Virus record (IMG/VR): IMGVR_UViG_3300030451_001205
Coordinates: 1-32,332 of that record
DNA from: a virus
Length of the DNA stretch: 32,332 nucleotides
Direction: 5' to 3' (one strand)
Shown here: piece by piece, positions 1 through 7,888 of the stretch
Layout of the letters: the number at the start of each line of letters is the position of its first letter
Position numbering within the stretch: position 1 is the first letter of the stretch
Made by a program: the position numbers and the translations under genes
The notes under the pieces: model-generated
Database searches by the model: none
The model's input: the letters and a program-made list of their open reading frames with translations, nothing else
Told to the model about the DNA's origin: nothing

Positions 1-3000
1 TGCTTCTTGTTTTGTTTCTTCTACAAGTCCTCTACCACCTTGTAATTGAGCGTTAGAAAGAAGTGTTTGAAAGATTTGAAATCCTTGTGCAATAGGATCA
101 TCTGCTGCTAACTTACCTGCTAAAAATTGACGTAATTTATTTGGTTGAGTTGGAGCCATCATCATCTTTAAAACAAAAGGTCTTCTTAATGCAGCAGACA
201 TAAATTTAAAACCTATACCTGTTCCAAGTAAAGCTAAAAAATTACCACTAAAAAGTAAATTACCAAGTGTAAAACCTAATGCAATTTGTGGAGCAGCCAA
301 GCCACCCTTACCTGCAATAGAAGCATTAGAAACTTTTACCATGTTTTCTGCTAGACCAGTTAAACCATCAGCAGCACCTTTACCAAACATAGAATCAATT
401 GTTTCATCTCCATAGGTTCTTAAAACACCTTGAAGTTTGTTGCCTAATCTACCAGAATTAAAAGCATCAACGAAATCATCTGTTAGTTTAACTACCCCTT
501 GATCATCTACAGTAGCACCAATTTGTTTTAGTATTTTTCCCATGGCGGCATCTCTTGTTAGTTCCATGGTTTCTGGTGCTAAAATTTTATTAGCCTCGTC
601 TATTGTTCCGGGTGTTTTAAAAACAGCGTTTGCAATGACCTCTGGATCATCTGTTGCTCGAAGAGTATTAACTAAAACATTAGATTCTTCTTGTCCTGCT
701 ACTTTCAAGGCTTCTTTATAACTATTTAAAGCTTGCCCCAAAGGTCTGTCTAACATTTCATCTAAAACATCAGGAGAAACATTTGCTTTTGTTAAAGATA
801 AAACATCAACAAGATCATCTAAATCTTTTTTATTTCCTGCAAAAAGTCTATCAATAGCTTCTCCTCTACTTCTGATAAGAGAAGCCATCTTAACTCCATC
901 AACAACTTGATTACCTGTTAACTTATCAATAATGATAGATTCATCCCGCATTTGTTCTAAATATTCTTTAGCAATAGCACCTCTAACTTGTTCAGCTACT
1001 TGTTTGCCATTAGATCCAAAAACACTTGCTCTTCTTGCAGCGACTTCTTCAATACGTTCTATTGCTTGTTTCATATCTCTAGCTACAGCAGAACTTTTAT
1101 CTAACTTTGCATAATTTTCTTTTGCTTGTTTTAAATTCATATTACCAAAAGTTCGTAAACTTTCATATTGTTTTAAAATTGCTTCTGCATCTTTTTGATC
1201 AATTACTTTAATTAAACCCTGCATATCAGGATCAAGATCCTCCTTTGTAATACCTCTAATAGATTTTAAAAGTTGATCTATAAGTTCTGGTCTATTTTTA
1301 TCTATAAGTTCTTTGACAACATATTGTTTATTAAAAAAACCATTTTGAGCAGCTTTAATGATACCTCTTGTAGCGATATTATCAAACATCTTCATACCTT
1401 TGCCATAAAGATTATTTGTTCTGGTATACACAGAAAAAGCTTCTGATGCTTTTGGATCAGTAGATCTTTGTAATCTATAGGCAGCATCTTCAAAGGCAGA
1501 ATTTATGGAAGACTTAATTTGTTGCAATTCTGCCATGGTAAGATTGTCTAATAATTCTGGATTACTAGTTGCTTCGTTTATTTGTTTTCGTAATATTTGA
1601 GCTTCTGCGAAAGTCATCTCCCCACCACTAGAATCAGGAGTTCTTTTTTGATAGTCTTTAATACTTTTTATTAACCTATTGTTTGGGTTAATACTTACAA
1701 TGGTTCTATTTAGTATTTCATCTACAGTTTGTCCGATTCCTTTTATAGAAACATATCGTTGGGATGAAGATAAAGTATCATCCACGCTCTTGTATAAATC
1801 ATCCATAAGTTCACTAAAATTAGCTCTTTGAGCATTTACCAACTTATTGGTTTCAAATAAATCTACTTTTCCTGTATCAAAATTATTAAAAATTTTACTT
1901 AATTCTGTATCAATTTCTTTGTTTATTTCTTTTGTAGCGTCAGATAACTTTGTTGCGTTATCTCTGTAATACTTAGTTAAATCTTTAGACACAACACCTT
2001 TTAATCCTTGTAAAGTTTTTGTATCTGCTAAATTTAAATCTTTCATATCTTTTAAAATTAAACGAAGATTATTTTCTGCCGCAACTTTATTAGGAAACAC
2101 TCCTTCATAAACAGCCTGTAATCTATTTAGAATCGGTCTAAAAGATTCATTAGTTCCCCCTGCTATTGTAGGACGAAAACCTTTTTGAAGTAACTCTCTG
2201 GCATTAGCTCTTAATTCATCAGCTTCTTTGCCACCTGGACCTTTTAATAACTTACCAAATAATCCAGAAATAGCTCTTCCAACACCCTCACCACCTGCAG
2301 CAAAAGCCGCTTCAAATCTAGCATCTCTTTCTATTTCTTCTGGAGTTTGTCTTTGAAAACCCTGTGCCGTTTCAATGGCTTCATCTATTCTTTTCCCACC
2401 ATATCCTGCGGCGGCTACTGCTAAAAGGGCAGGTATAAAACCTAAACCAGATGTTACAATACCAGTTCCTATGGCGGCAGCAATAGGTATACCAGAGGAA
2501 CCTGCAAAATCTTTTACATCACTAAAAGATAAACCCTCTTCATCTATGGCTATATCTTTACCCTTACCAAGACCAAGTTTTGTTCTTCCTTTTTGTGTAA
2601 GAAGCAATCGTCCAAGGGCATCGGACCTATAACCATCTTTACCTACAACACTATCTAAGTAACCTTCTTTTTCTTCTTTGGTATCCATTCTACCAAATTG
2701 AAAACGGGAAAACCCACCAACACTATCTACCCCAGTTGCATAATCTACACCCGGTTCTTTATATGTTCTTATAAGTTCGTCCTCTGATAAGGGTTCTCCA
2801 GTAACAGGATCTAGACCTGCTGCCCTACGTTCTCTAGCATATTCTTGTATTTCTTCTATACTAGCTTTACCAATATCAAAAGGTTTTTCCGTTTTTTTAA
2901 AAAATTGTTGATCAATGACAGCTAGTTCTTCTTCTGTTGGTTTTTCGCCATCAATTTCTACTTTTATAATACCTTGTGGAGTTTCTACTTTTATAATACC

Positions 3001-3003
3001 CAT
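1..3003 (-). CDS. Very large internal virion (ejection-type) protein, 3' end beyond window
   Basis: I read one open frame of 1001 codons from the ATG at 3003 to the window edge with no stop, so the C-terminus is missing. The ATG overlaps the stop of the upstream gene (TAATG). The N-terminus repeats a short segment, GIIKVE at residues 2-7 and 11-16. A Gly/Ala-rich hydrophobic segment lies at about 171-203 and a second at about 902-940; most of the rest is charged and helical, with coiled-coil-like stretches. Size, last place in the tail block and the hydrophobic patches fit an internal protein ejected with DNA, as T7 gp16 or P22 gp20 are. That function is inferred; I see no lytic transglycosylase motif in the visible part. 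Confidence 0.8.
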   Translation of the reverse strand, partial: MGIIKVETPQGIIKVEIDGEKPTEEELAVIDQQFFKKTEKPFDIGKASIEEIQEYARERRAAGLDPVTGEPLSEDELIRTYKEPGVDYATGVDSVGGFSRFQFGRMDTKEEKEGYLDSVVGKDGYRSDALGRLLLTQKGRTKLGLGKGKDIAIDEEGLSFSDVKDFAGSSGIPIAAAIGTGIVTSGLGFIPALLAVAAAGYGGKRIDEAIETAQGFQRQTPEEIERDARFEAAFAAGGEGVGRAISGLFGKLLKGPGGKEADELRANARELLQKGFRPTIAGGTNESFRPILNRLQAVYEGVFPNKVAAENNLRLILKDMKDLNLADTKTLQGLKGVVSKDLTKYYRDNATKLSDATKEINKEIDTELSKIFNNFDTGKVDLFETNKLVNAQRANFSELMDDLYKSVDDTLSSSQRYVSIKGIGQTVDEILNRTIVSINPNNRLIKSIKDYQKRTPDSSGGEMTFAEAQILRKQINEATSNPELLDNLTMAELQQIKSSINSAFEDAAYRLQRSTDPKASEAFSVYTRTNNLYGKGMKMFDNIATRGIIKAAQNGFFNKQYVVKELIDKNRPELIDQLLKSIRGITKEDLDPDMQGLIKVIDQKDAEAILKQYESLRTFGNMNLKQAKENYAKLDKSSAVARDMKQAIERIEEVAARRASVFGSNGKQVAEQVRGAIAKEYLEQMRDESIIIDKLTGNQVVDGVKMASLIRSRGEAIDRLFAGNKKDLDDLVDVLSLTKANVSPDVLDEMLDRPLGQALNSYKEALKVAGQEESNVLVNTLRATDDPEVIANAVFKTPGTIDEANKILAPETMELTRDAAMGKILKQIGATVDDQGVVKLTDDFVDAFNSGRLGNKLQGVLRTYGDETIDSMFGKGAADGLTGLAENMVKVSNASIAGKGGLAAPQIALGFTLGNLLFSGNFLALLGTGIGFKFMSAALRRPFVLKMMMAPTQPNKLRQFLAGKLAADDPIAQGFQIFQTLLSNAQLQGGRGLVEETKQEA

Positions 3004-5684
3004 TAACGTACTTTCCTGTAAACGCCTTCGTCATCTATTATATAACCAAAAGTAGTTTTTGTTGGATTTAAATCACTAAGTCCTGCTTCTACTAATCTCT
3101 TTTGACTTTCTGATAAACCTCCCAGAGCAGAAACATTAGTTCCGGGTTGAAAGAAAGGTGATAAAGTATTTTGTACTGTGTTCATAGTAGAAAAAGCTTT
3201 TCTTTGTTCAACTCTCATTTTTTCTGCTGCTCTTTCTAACCTATCTTTCATTATTTTTGGATCTTGTGTAACAAAACTTAAAACTCCTCCATTTAAAGCA
3301 TTTGGACCAAAAAATGCAGTTATTAAAAATTCAACATCACGATTTGAAATAGAGTTAGCACTTTGAGATTCTCCAAGAGTAACAGGAATAAGATCTTGTA
3401 GAGAAGCTTGCATAGCAGCAATTACTTCCTCTCTATCTTTGTAATCCTTACTTAAATCAAGACCAAGAAAGTTTCCTGTTTTATTAATTAAACTTTTAAC
3501 AGCAGGAGTAATCCCTGTAACTCTACCTTCTGCAACAGTTATCATAGCACCTTCAAGAAGTGCAACACCCACTTCAGATTGTATGGCTATATCTACTGCC
3601 TTAGAATATTTTTCTAATTCTGAATTATAATCTGAAATGGGAATTTCTAATTTTTCTAATTTTTTATTAAGAGCTTCTGTAAAAGCTTTGTTTTGTTTAA
3701 TTAAAGTATCTATTGTAGCATTAGTAAGGACGTTTTTAGGAATTTTTCCTTTTTGTATATCTGATATAGTAACAAAAACAGATTCATTTTCAGAATACTC
3801 TTTTCCATTATAAGTTGTTCCACCTTTACCAACAACAAATTCTTTTAAACCTCTTCCTTCTCTTTCTTTTAATCTTTCTTCTGCTCTTTCCTTACTAAGC
3901 TCACCTAAACCATATTGAAGAGCAGATAATTTAACTTGTCTATTAAAAGCATCTTTTTCAGATTTATCTTTTATGAGTATATCTGCTCCCAAAGAAAAAC
4001 CATCGGCAATGTTTTGAATGCCATCTGCACTTTTTCCTGCAGCGATTGCAAAACCAATTTTCATTCTCGCCAAGCCTGGACTAATTCCCTCATATTCAGG
4101 TGCTTTATCTGTAAATTCTTTCATTAACTGATCAAGATTACTTCCAGTTGTTGTTTCCACAATATTATTTGTTTGATTTACTATTGCTTCTTTAGTTTCT
4201 TTATTTGTTTCTGGTCTACCCTCTGGCGGAACTTTAGGACCAGTGCCTTCTGCAATATCCTCTGAGGTTTCTTCTGGAGAAAGTCTACCCTCTGGTGGAA
4301 CTTTAGGACCAGTGCCTTCTGCCATCAATCTATTTAATTCTGCAAATTGTTCAGCTGCTTCTTTTTCAGCTACTTCTTGTTGGAATTGTTTACTAACGTC
4401 TTCATCTACTTTAGGACCAGTGCCTTGAGCAATATCTTTTGAGGCAAGAGTTGCCCTAGTAATCATATCCTCTGGTTTAACTTTAGGACCAGTAGCTTGA
4501 GTAATATTTTCTGGAGTAATTGCTCTGTCTATTTCCATTTGTCTCAATATTTGTTGAACTGTTTCTGGATCACCTTTAGGACCAGTGCCTTGAGAAATTA
4601 AATCAAATATTTGTTTTGGAGTAGCTGCAACACTAGTTATAGTATCGGGTTGAAATACATCCATATCTTCTGTGCCATACTCATCCACTAATCTACCTGT
4701 ATTAGTTGCTATCCCTGCTATATCTTCACCTATCGGAAGAGGAATATCTTCAGCATCATATTGTTTTTGTAAAGTTTTAGAAGGACCATAAAAATAATCA
4801 TACACTGCACCTATGCCTTTTTTTGCAAGTTGTGAGGGTACTAAGTATTGTAAAAAAGGATACTTCTCAACAAGATTTGCTGCATCTTCTCTTGTAGCAG
4901 CAACATCCTCACCAAAAGGAGTAGAAGTATCAGTTTCTCCAGCTAATTCTCGTAATTCATTTGCAAATCTAAGTTTAGGATCTAAATCTTTTGTAGAAAA
5001 ATCAGTACGGGGCACTGAAGAGGGATTTATTTCTTTAAGAACTTCTTTAGATATTTTATCTATTTCTCTAGATCTATCTATCATAGGTGTACCAGGAGGC
5101 TCACTCTGATATCCTTTTAACTGCCCATTATCATATACTGCATACCCTAGCTCACCAGAAGGTAGTTTTACGGGAACCTTTGATATAACAACACTTTTAG
5201 TGCTTTTAGATGTAAGTTTAGCTCTTTCATTAGGATCTGTTATACCAGAAAGACTCATACCAATTTTTTCGGTAAAACTACCGGGTCTTACTGTAAGTTG
5301 AGGTAATTGAATACTATTAATAGTATCTAACATTTGAACAATAGAACCTACTGATCCGGGTAATTGAACATTTCCACCATTATCAAAACCCTGAACCTCT
5401 CCCATGAGTTCTGGTGAGGAAGCCATGATCCCAGAAGGTTGATAAATCCTACCCATTCTTTCTTTCCTAATTTCATTTAAAATGGCAGCATCACGATTAG
5501 AAATTGAGTTTGGTTTTTCTGAATCAGAAGGTTGATTAATCATATCCATTATTTGTTTCATAATAGCAGCAACATCCTCACCAAAAGGAGTAGAAGTAAT
5601 TGAATTTGCCATGATCCCAGCAGCTTGGTTTAAGTTATCTCTTGCAGGTCTTTTCTTGAATAACTTTCTATTTGATACGATCAT
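3003..5684 (-). CDS. Large repeat-containing virion protein, probably internal
   Basis: 893 residues; the ATG overlaps the stop of the upstream gene (ATGA). Near residues 75-105 is a segment of the form GIMASSPELM...GFDNGG.V, which I remember from other marine phage virion proteins. STPFGEDVAA occurs twice and the related LPIGEDIAG once. The middle carries five copies of a GTGPKV-like motif (two extended to GTGPKVPPEGR) separated by acidic helical stretches. The C-terminal third is a helical domain with NSISNRD, which also occurs near the N-terminus. No enzyme motif is recognised. It lies between two other long, probably internal proteins, so an ejected or core protein is the best guess; a tail-fibre role is less likely because beta-rich sequence is scarce. 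Confidence 0.75.
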   Translation of the reverse strand: MIVSNRKLFKKRPARDNLNQAAGIMANSITSTPFGEDVAAIMKQIMDMINQPSDSEKPNSISNRDAAILNEIRKERMGRIYQPSGIMASSPELMGEVQGFDNGGNVQLPGSVGSIVQMLDTINSIQLPQLTVRPGSFTEKIGMSLSGITDPNERAKLTSKSTKSVVISKVPVKLPSGELGYAVYDNGQLKGYQSEPPGTPMIDRSREIDKISKEVLKEINPSSVPRTDFSTKDLDPKLRFANELRELAGETDTSTPFGEDVAATREDAANLVEKYPFLQYLVPSQLAKKGIGAVYDYFYGPSKTLQKQYDAEDIPLPIGEDIAGIATNTGRLVDEYGTEDMDVFQPDTITSVAATPKQIFDLISQGTGPKGDPETVQQILRQMEIDRAITPENITQATGPKVKPEDMITRATLASKDIAQGTGPKVDEDVSKQFQQEVAEKEAAEQFAELNRLMAEGTGPKVPPEGRLSPEETSEDIAEGTGPKVPPEGRPETNKETKEAIVNQTNNIVETTTGSNLDQLMKEFTDKAPEYEGISPGLARMKIGFAIAAGKSADGIQNIADGFSLGADILIKDKSEKDAFNRQVKLSALQYGLGELSKERAEERLKEREGRGLKEFVVGKGGTTYNGKEYSENESVFVTISDIQKGKIPKNVLTNATIDTLIKQNKAFTEALNKKLEKLEIPISDYNSELEKYSKAVDIAIQSEVGVALLEGAMITVAEGRVTGITPAVKSLINKTGNFLGLDLSKDYKDREEVIAAMQASLQDLIPVTLGESQSANSISNRDVEFLITAFFGPNALNGGVLSFVTQDPKIMKDRLERAAEKMRVEQRKAFSTMNTVQNTLSPFFQPGTNVSALGGLSESQKRLVEAGLSDLNPTKTTFGYIIDDEGVYRKVR
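4215..4322. repeat. Near-exact 39-bp tandem repeat inside the 893-residue gene
   Basis: The 39 bases at 4215-4253 and 4284-4322 differ at one position, with a period of 69 bases (23 codons). They encode the GTGPKVPPEGR motif. Three weaker copies of the core follow at about 4408-4430, 4476-4500 and 4574-4594, making five in total. Confidence 0.85.
4895..5598. repeat. Pair of exact 35-bp direct repeats (4895-4929 and 5564-5598)
   Basis: The same 35 bases occur at 4895-4929 and 5564-5598, 669 bases apart and in the same frame. They encode the STPFGEDVAA motif of the 893-residue protein. Exact identity at the DNA level suggests a recent duplication or gene conversion. Confidence 0.9.
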
Positions 5685-6694
5685 CCAAAAATTCCTCCAC
5701 CACCACCACCGAAGTAGCCAGATTGATTAAGTCCTCCAAGACCCATACCTATTCCAAACATCTGTGATGCTCTACTTGCAGGTGGCTGATAAGCCATTCC
5801 ATAAGTGGCAGAGGTCGAAGGAACACCAGATAAGAAATCAGAATAAAAACCTAATTGTCTGTATGGTTCCATCTGTCTGTTCATAAGATTCTCTCGATAA
5901 GCATCAAGTCCTGCTTGATTATAACCTCTTTCCAATCCACCATAACCCGCTAACATTCCTAAGTCTGTTAACTGTGCTCTTTGTTGTGCTTCACCAAGAG
6001 AAGCTTGTGAAAGTCCAGATTTGGTTAACCCTGTTCCTAAAGAACCAAGTCCTTGACCTAAAGCACCATATAATCTACCCGCTTGTTGTAATCTTTGTTG
6101 TTGTCTTTCAAAAGCATCCATTGAAGCTTTTTGAGCTTGTTGAAAACCTACATTTCTAAGTTGTGCTGCCATTCTTGCTTGTTGATCAGCAGTGTTTCTT
6201 CCTAGTTCAGCTTGAGCAACAGCTTGACGGCTACCTCCAAATGCGCCTTGACCCACGGCTCTGGCATCTATCTGACCTTGTTGTTGTTGCTGTTGTCTTA
6301 GTAAATCCTGTTCATTCTGTTTAATAACTTGTTCTGTATATGGATTCATATAACTGGAAACAGAAGTTGGATCATATTTAAGCATAGACGCTCCAATGGT
6401 AGGAACACCTAATGCAGAAACATCAATTCCTTTGTTCATGGCACTGATTCCTGTGCCAATCGTATCAGAACCTGCTTGCATCATAGGAAGATAAGATTCT
6501 ATACCAGCGTATGCTCTTTTTATCGCTGCTTTTTCTCCTTCAGATAAATCTGCAAGTTGAATGTCTGGAGGTATAAAAGCATCTGGTCCTCTGCTTTGTT
6601 CATATAAACTTTTTGCCCCTGCCAGAATATCTTTTTTAATATCTTCTTCGTAACCGGGTAGCTTTCGTATTGCTATTTGTGTTGATGTAGTCAT
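5681..6694 (-). CDS. Gln/Ala/Gly-rich virion protein, probably internal or tail-associated
   Basis: 337 residues. Around residues 115-220 there is a helical, Gln-rich region containing YMNPYTEQVI, a run of six Gln (QQQQQQ), and GQGAFGGSRQAV; this combination recurs in marine phage structural modules as far as I remember. The C-terminus is Gly-rich and ends YFGGGGGGIFG. No signal peptide or catalytic motif is visible. The start directly abuts the stop of the preceding gene, and the stop overlaps the next ATG, so the gene is translated as part of the same unit. Function is unknown; position next to other long, low-complexity proteins suggests an internal core or tail-end component. Confidence 0.75.
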   Translation of the reverse strand: MTTSTQIAIRKLPGYEEDIKKDILAGAKSLYEQSRGPDAFIPPDIQLADLSEGEKAAIKRAYAGIESYLPMMQAGSDTIGTGISAMNKGIDVSALGVPTIGASMLKYDPTSVSSYMNPYTEQVIKQNEQDLLRQQQQQQGQIDARAVGQGAFGGSRQAVAQAELGRNTADQQARMAAQLRNVGFQQAQKASMDAFERQQQRLQQAGRLYGALGQGLGSLGTGLTKSGLSQASLGEAQQRAQLTDLGMLAGYGGLERGYNQAGLDAYRENLMNRQMEPYRQLGFYSDFLSGVPSTSATYGMAYQPPASRASQMFGIGMGLGGLNQSGYFGGGGGGIFG

Positions 6695-7534
6695 TTAAGC
6701 CATCCTTGAAAATTGTTCTTGCAGAGCATACATTCGTGCCGCTCCTTTGGCACGATCACCGTTACCTAGTCCTTCTACAGCATCTGTCTTCATAACAAAC
6801 TCTCCATCAGAAAGTTTAGCCTCTTGCACTTTTCTTCCATTTTGAAAAATACCTGCATTAATACTATCAGAAGTAGAGGTCCCTGGTCCTTGGATAAAAC
6901 CACCTTGATTAGCAGCTACAACAGGTCCATCTAAAGTAGCAGAAGGTCCATAAAAAGTACCTGTCATTGGATCATAAAGAGAGTTTTGTACAAAACCTCT
7001 GTAATCGGGGTTTGTTTCTAACATAGAAGGATCAGACATATCAGGAGCTTCTGGTCTATCCTCTCCCAACGCACCTACTGCTCCTGCTAATGTCAAAACA
7101 CCACTTAATGTTTGTACAGGATTTTTAGCAAAACTTTCAGAAAGTTTATTAAATATATTGCCTCCAGCTGCTAAAACTTGATTACCTTGATTTTGAAGAG
7201 CACTAGCAGTACCAGCTTTAGCAGTAGCAAATTTACCTGCAGCCAAACTATCTGGAGGACCATACGCTCCAGACAAAGCCCCTTGTGTCGCTGCATCTTG
7301 TATCACTTTCCCCGTTCCACTTAGCTTTTGCGCTGCTGCTTGTCCTGCGGTTGAGTCAAAAATACCACTGAACATATCATTTAAACCAAGAGTTTTTCCT
7401 GCAACACTACCTATTACCGCATCTCTAGCTGCTTCACCAATACTCTTTTTACCAGAAAGCAAAGAAGCAATTCCAACAATTGTTCCTACAGGACCTAAAG
7501 CTCCAGTTATTGCACCTAAAATTTTCCCAAACAT
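6695..7534 (-). CDS. Gly/Ala-rich virion protein with a C-terminal SDGEFVM module
   Basis: I choose the ATG at 7534 (279 residues, MFGKILGAITG...) because AAGGAG lies just upstream of it; a GTG seven codons further upstream is less likely. The N-terminal 40 residues are hydrophobic and Gly-rich. The C-terminal 70 residues hold QGGFIQGPGTSTSDSI, then LSDGEFVMKTDAVEG, then NGDRAKGAARMY. I remember this last module from the ends of marine phage internal and tail proteins. It may be a general assembly or attachment module rather than an enzyme. The gene ends exactly where the 337-residue gene starts. Ejection-type or tail-tip roles are both possible. Confidence 0.78.
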   Translation of the reverse strand: MFGKILGAITGALGPVGTIVGIASLLSGKKSIGEAARDAVIGSVAGKTLGLNDMFSGIFDSTAGQAAAQKLSGTGKVIQDAATQGALSGAYGPPDSLAAGKFATAKAGTASALQNQGNQVLAAGGNIFNKLSESFAKNPVQTLSGVLTLAGAVGALGEDRPEAPDMSDPSMLETNPDYRGFVQNSLYDPMTGTFYGPSATLDGPVVAANQGGFIQGPGTSTSDSINAGIFQNGRKVQEAKLSDGEFVMKTDAVEGLGNGDRAKGAARMYALQEQFSRMA

Positions 7535-7555
7535 TGCTTTCTCCTTACATTTCAC

Positions 7556-7571
7556 ACATCTTAGCAGATGT
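7556..7571. promoter_or_regulatory. Small hairpin upstream of the 279-residue gene
   Basis: ACATCT and AGATGT form a perfect 6-bp stem around a 4-base loop in the 57-base gap between 7535 and 7591. No T-run follows on the coding strand, so it does not look like a terminator. It ends about ten bases before the AAGGAG ribosome binding site and could affect translation or mRNA processing. Such a short stem may also be chance. Confidence 0.3.
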
Positions 7572-7591
7572 TAATAAAAAACTCCATAGAT

Positions 7592-7888
7592 TTATGTCGT
7601 TGTAATTGTGACAGACCCTACGGCAGTTGTTCCTACGTTTGTTCCTACATGAGGACTATGCGTTTCTGCTATCTTTACATAACCACCATGATTAAAAAGT
7701 CCACCTACCTCTAAACCTTGATCATTATTTTGTAAGTTAGTCATGACAAAGGTAGATGCTCTACCTTCACCGGGATTCTGTATTTGATCTAAATATACAG
7801 AAAAGTTACGAACTAAAGTATCAAAATATTGTTGTTCATAGTCATTCGGTGGTACTGGAAAAAAGGGTAATACTAAGTTTCTAGACAT
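7592..7888 (-). CDS. Small conserved virion protein with FNHGGYV motif
   Basis: 98 residues, starting at an ATG that overlaps the stop of the nozzle gene (TAATG). The N-terminus MSRNLVLPFFPVPP and the segment QIQNPGEGRAS resemble a family I know only as conserved in marine phages, always close to tail genes. Near residue 65 it carries FNHGGYV, and it ends with GTTAVGSVTITTT, a single copy of the repeat seen ten times in the protein at 15551-16318. There is no transmembrane segment. It is probably a minor virion protein bound to the tail nozzle; no specific function can be given. Confidence 0.78.
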   Translation of the reverse strand: MSRNLVLPFFPVPPNDYEQQYFDTLVRNFSVYLDQIQNPGEGRASTFVMTNLQNNDQGLEVGGLFNHGGYVKIAETHSPHVGTNVGTTAVGSVTITTT

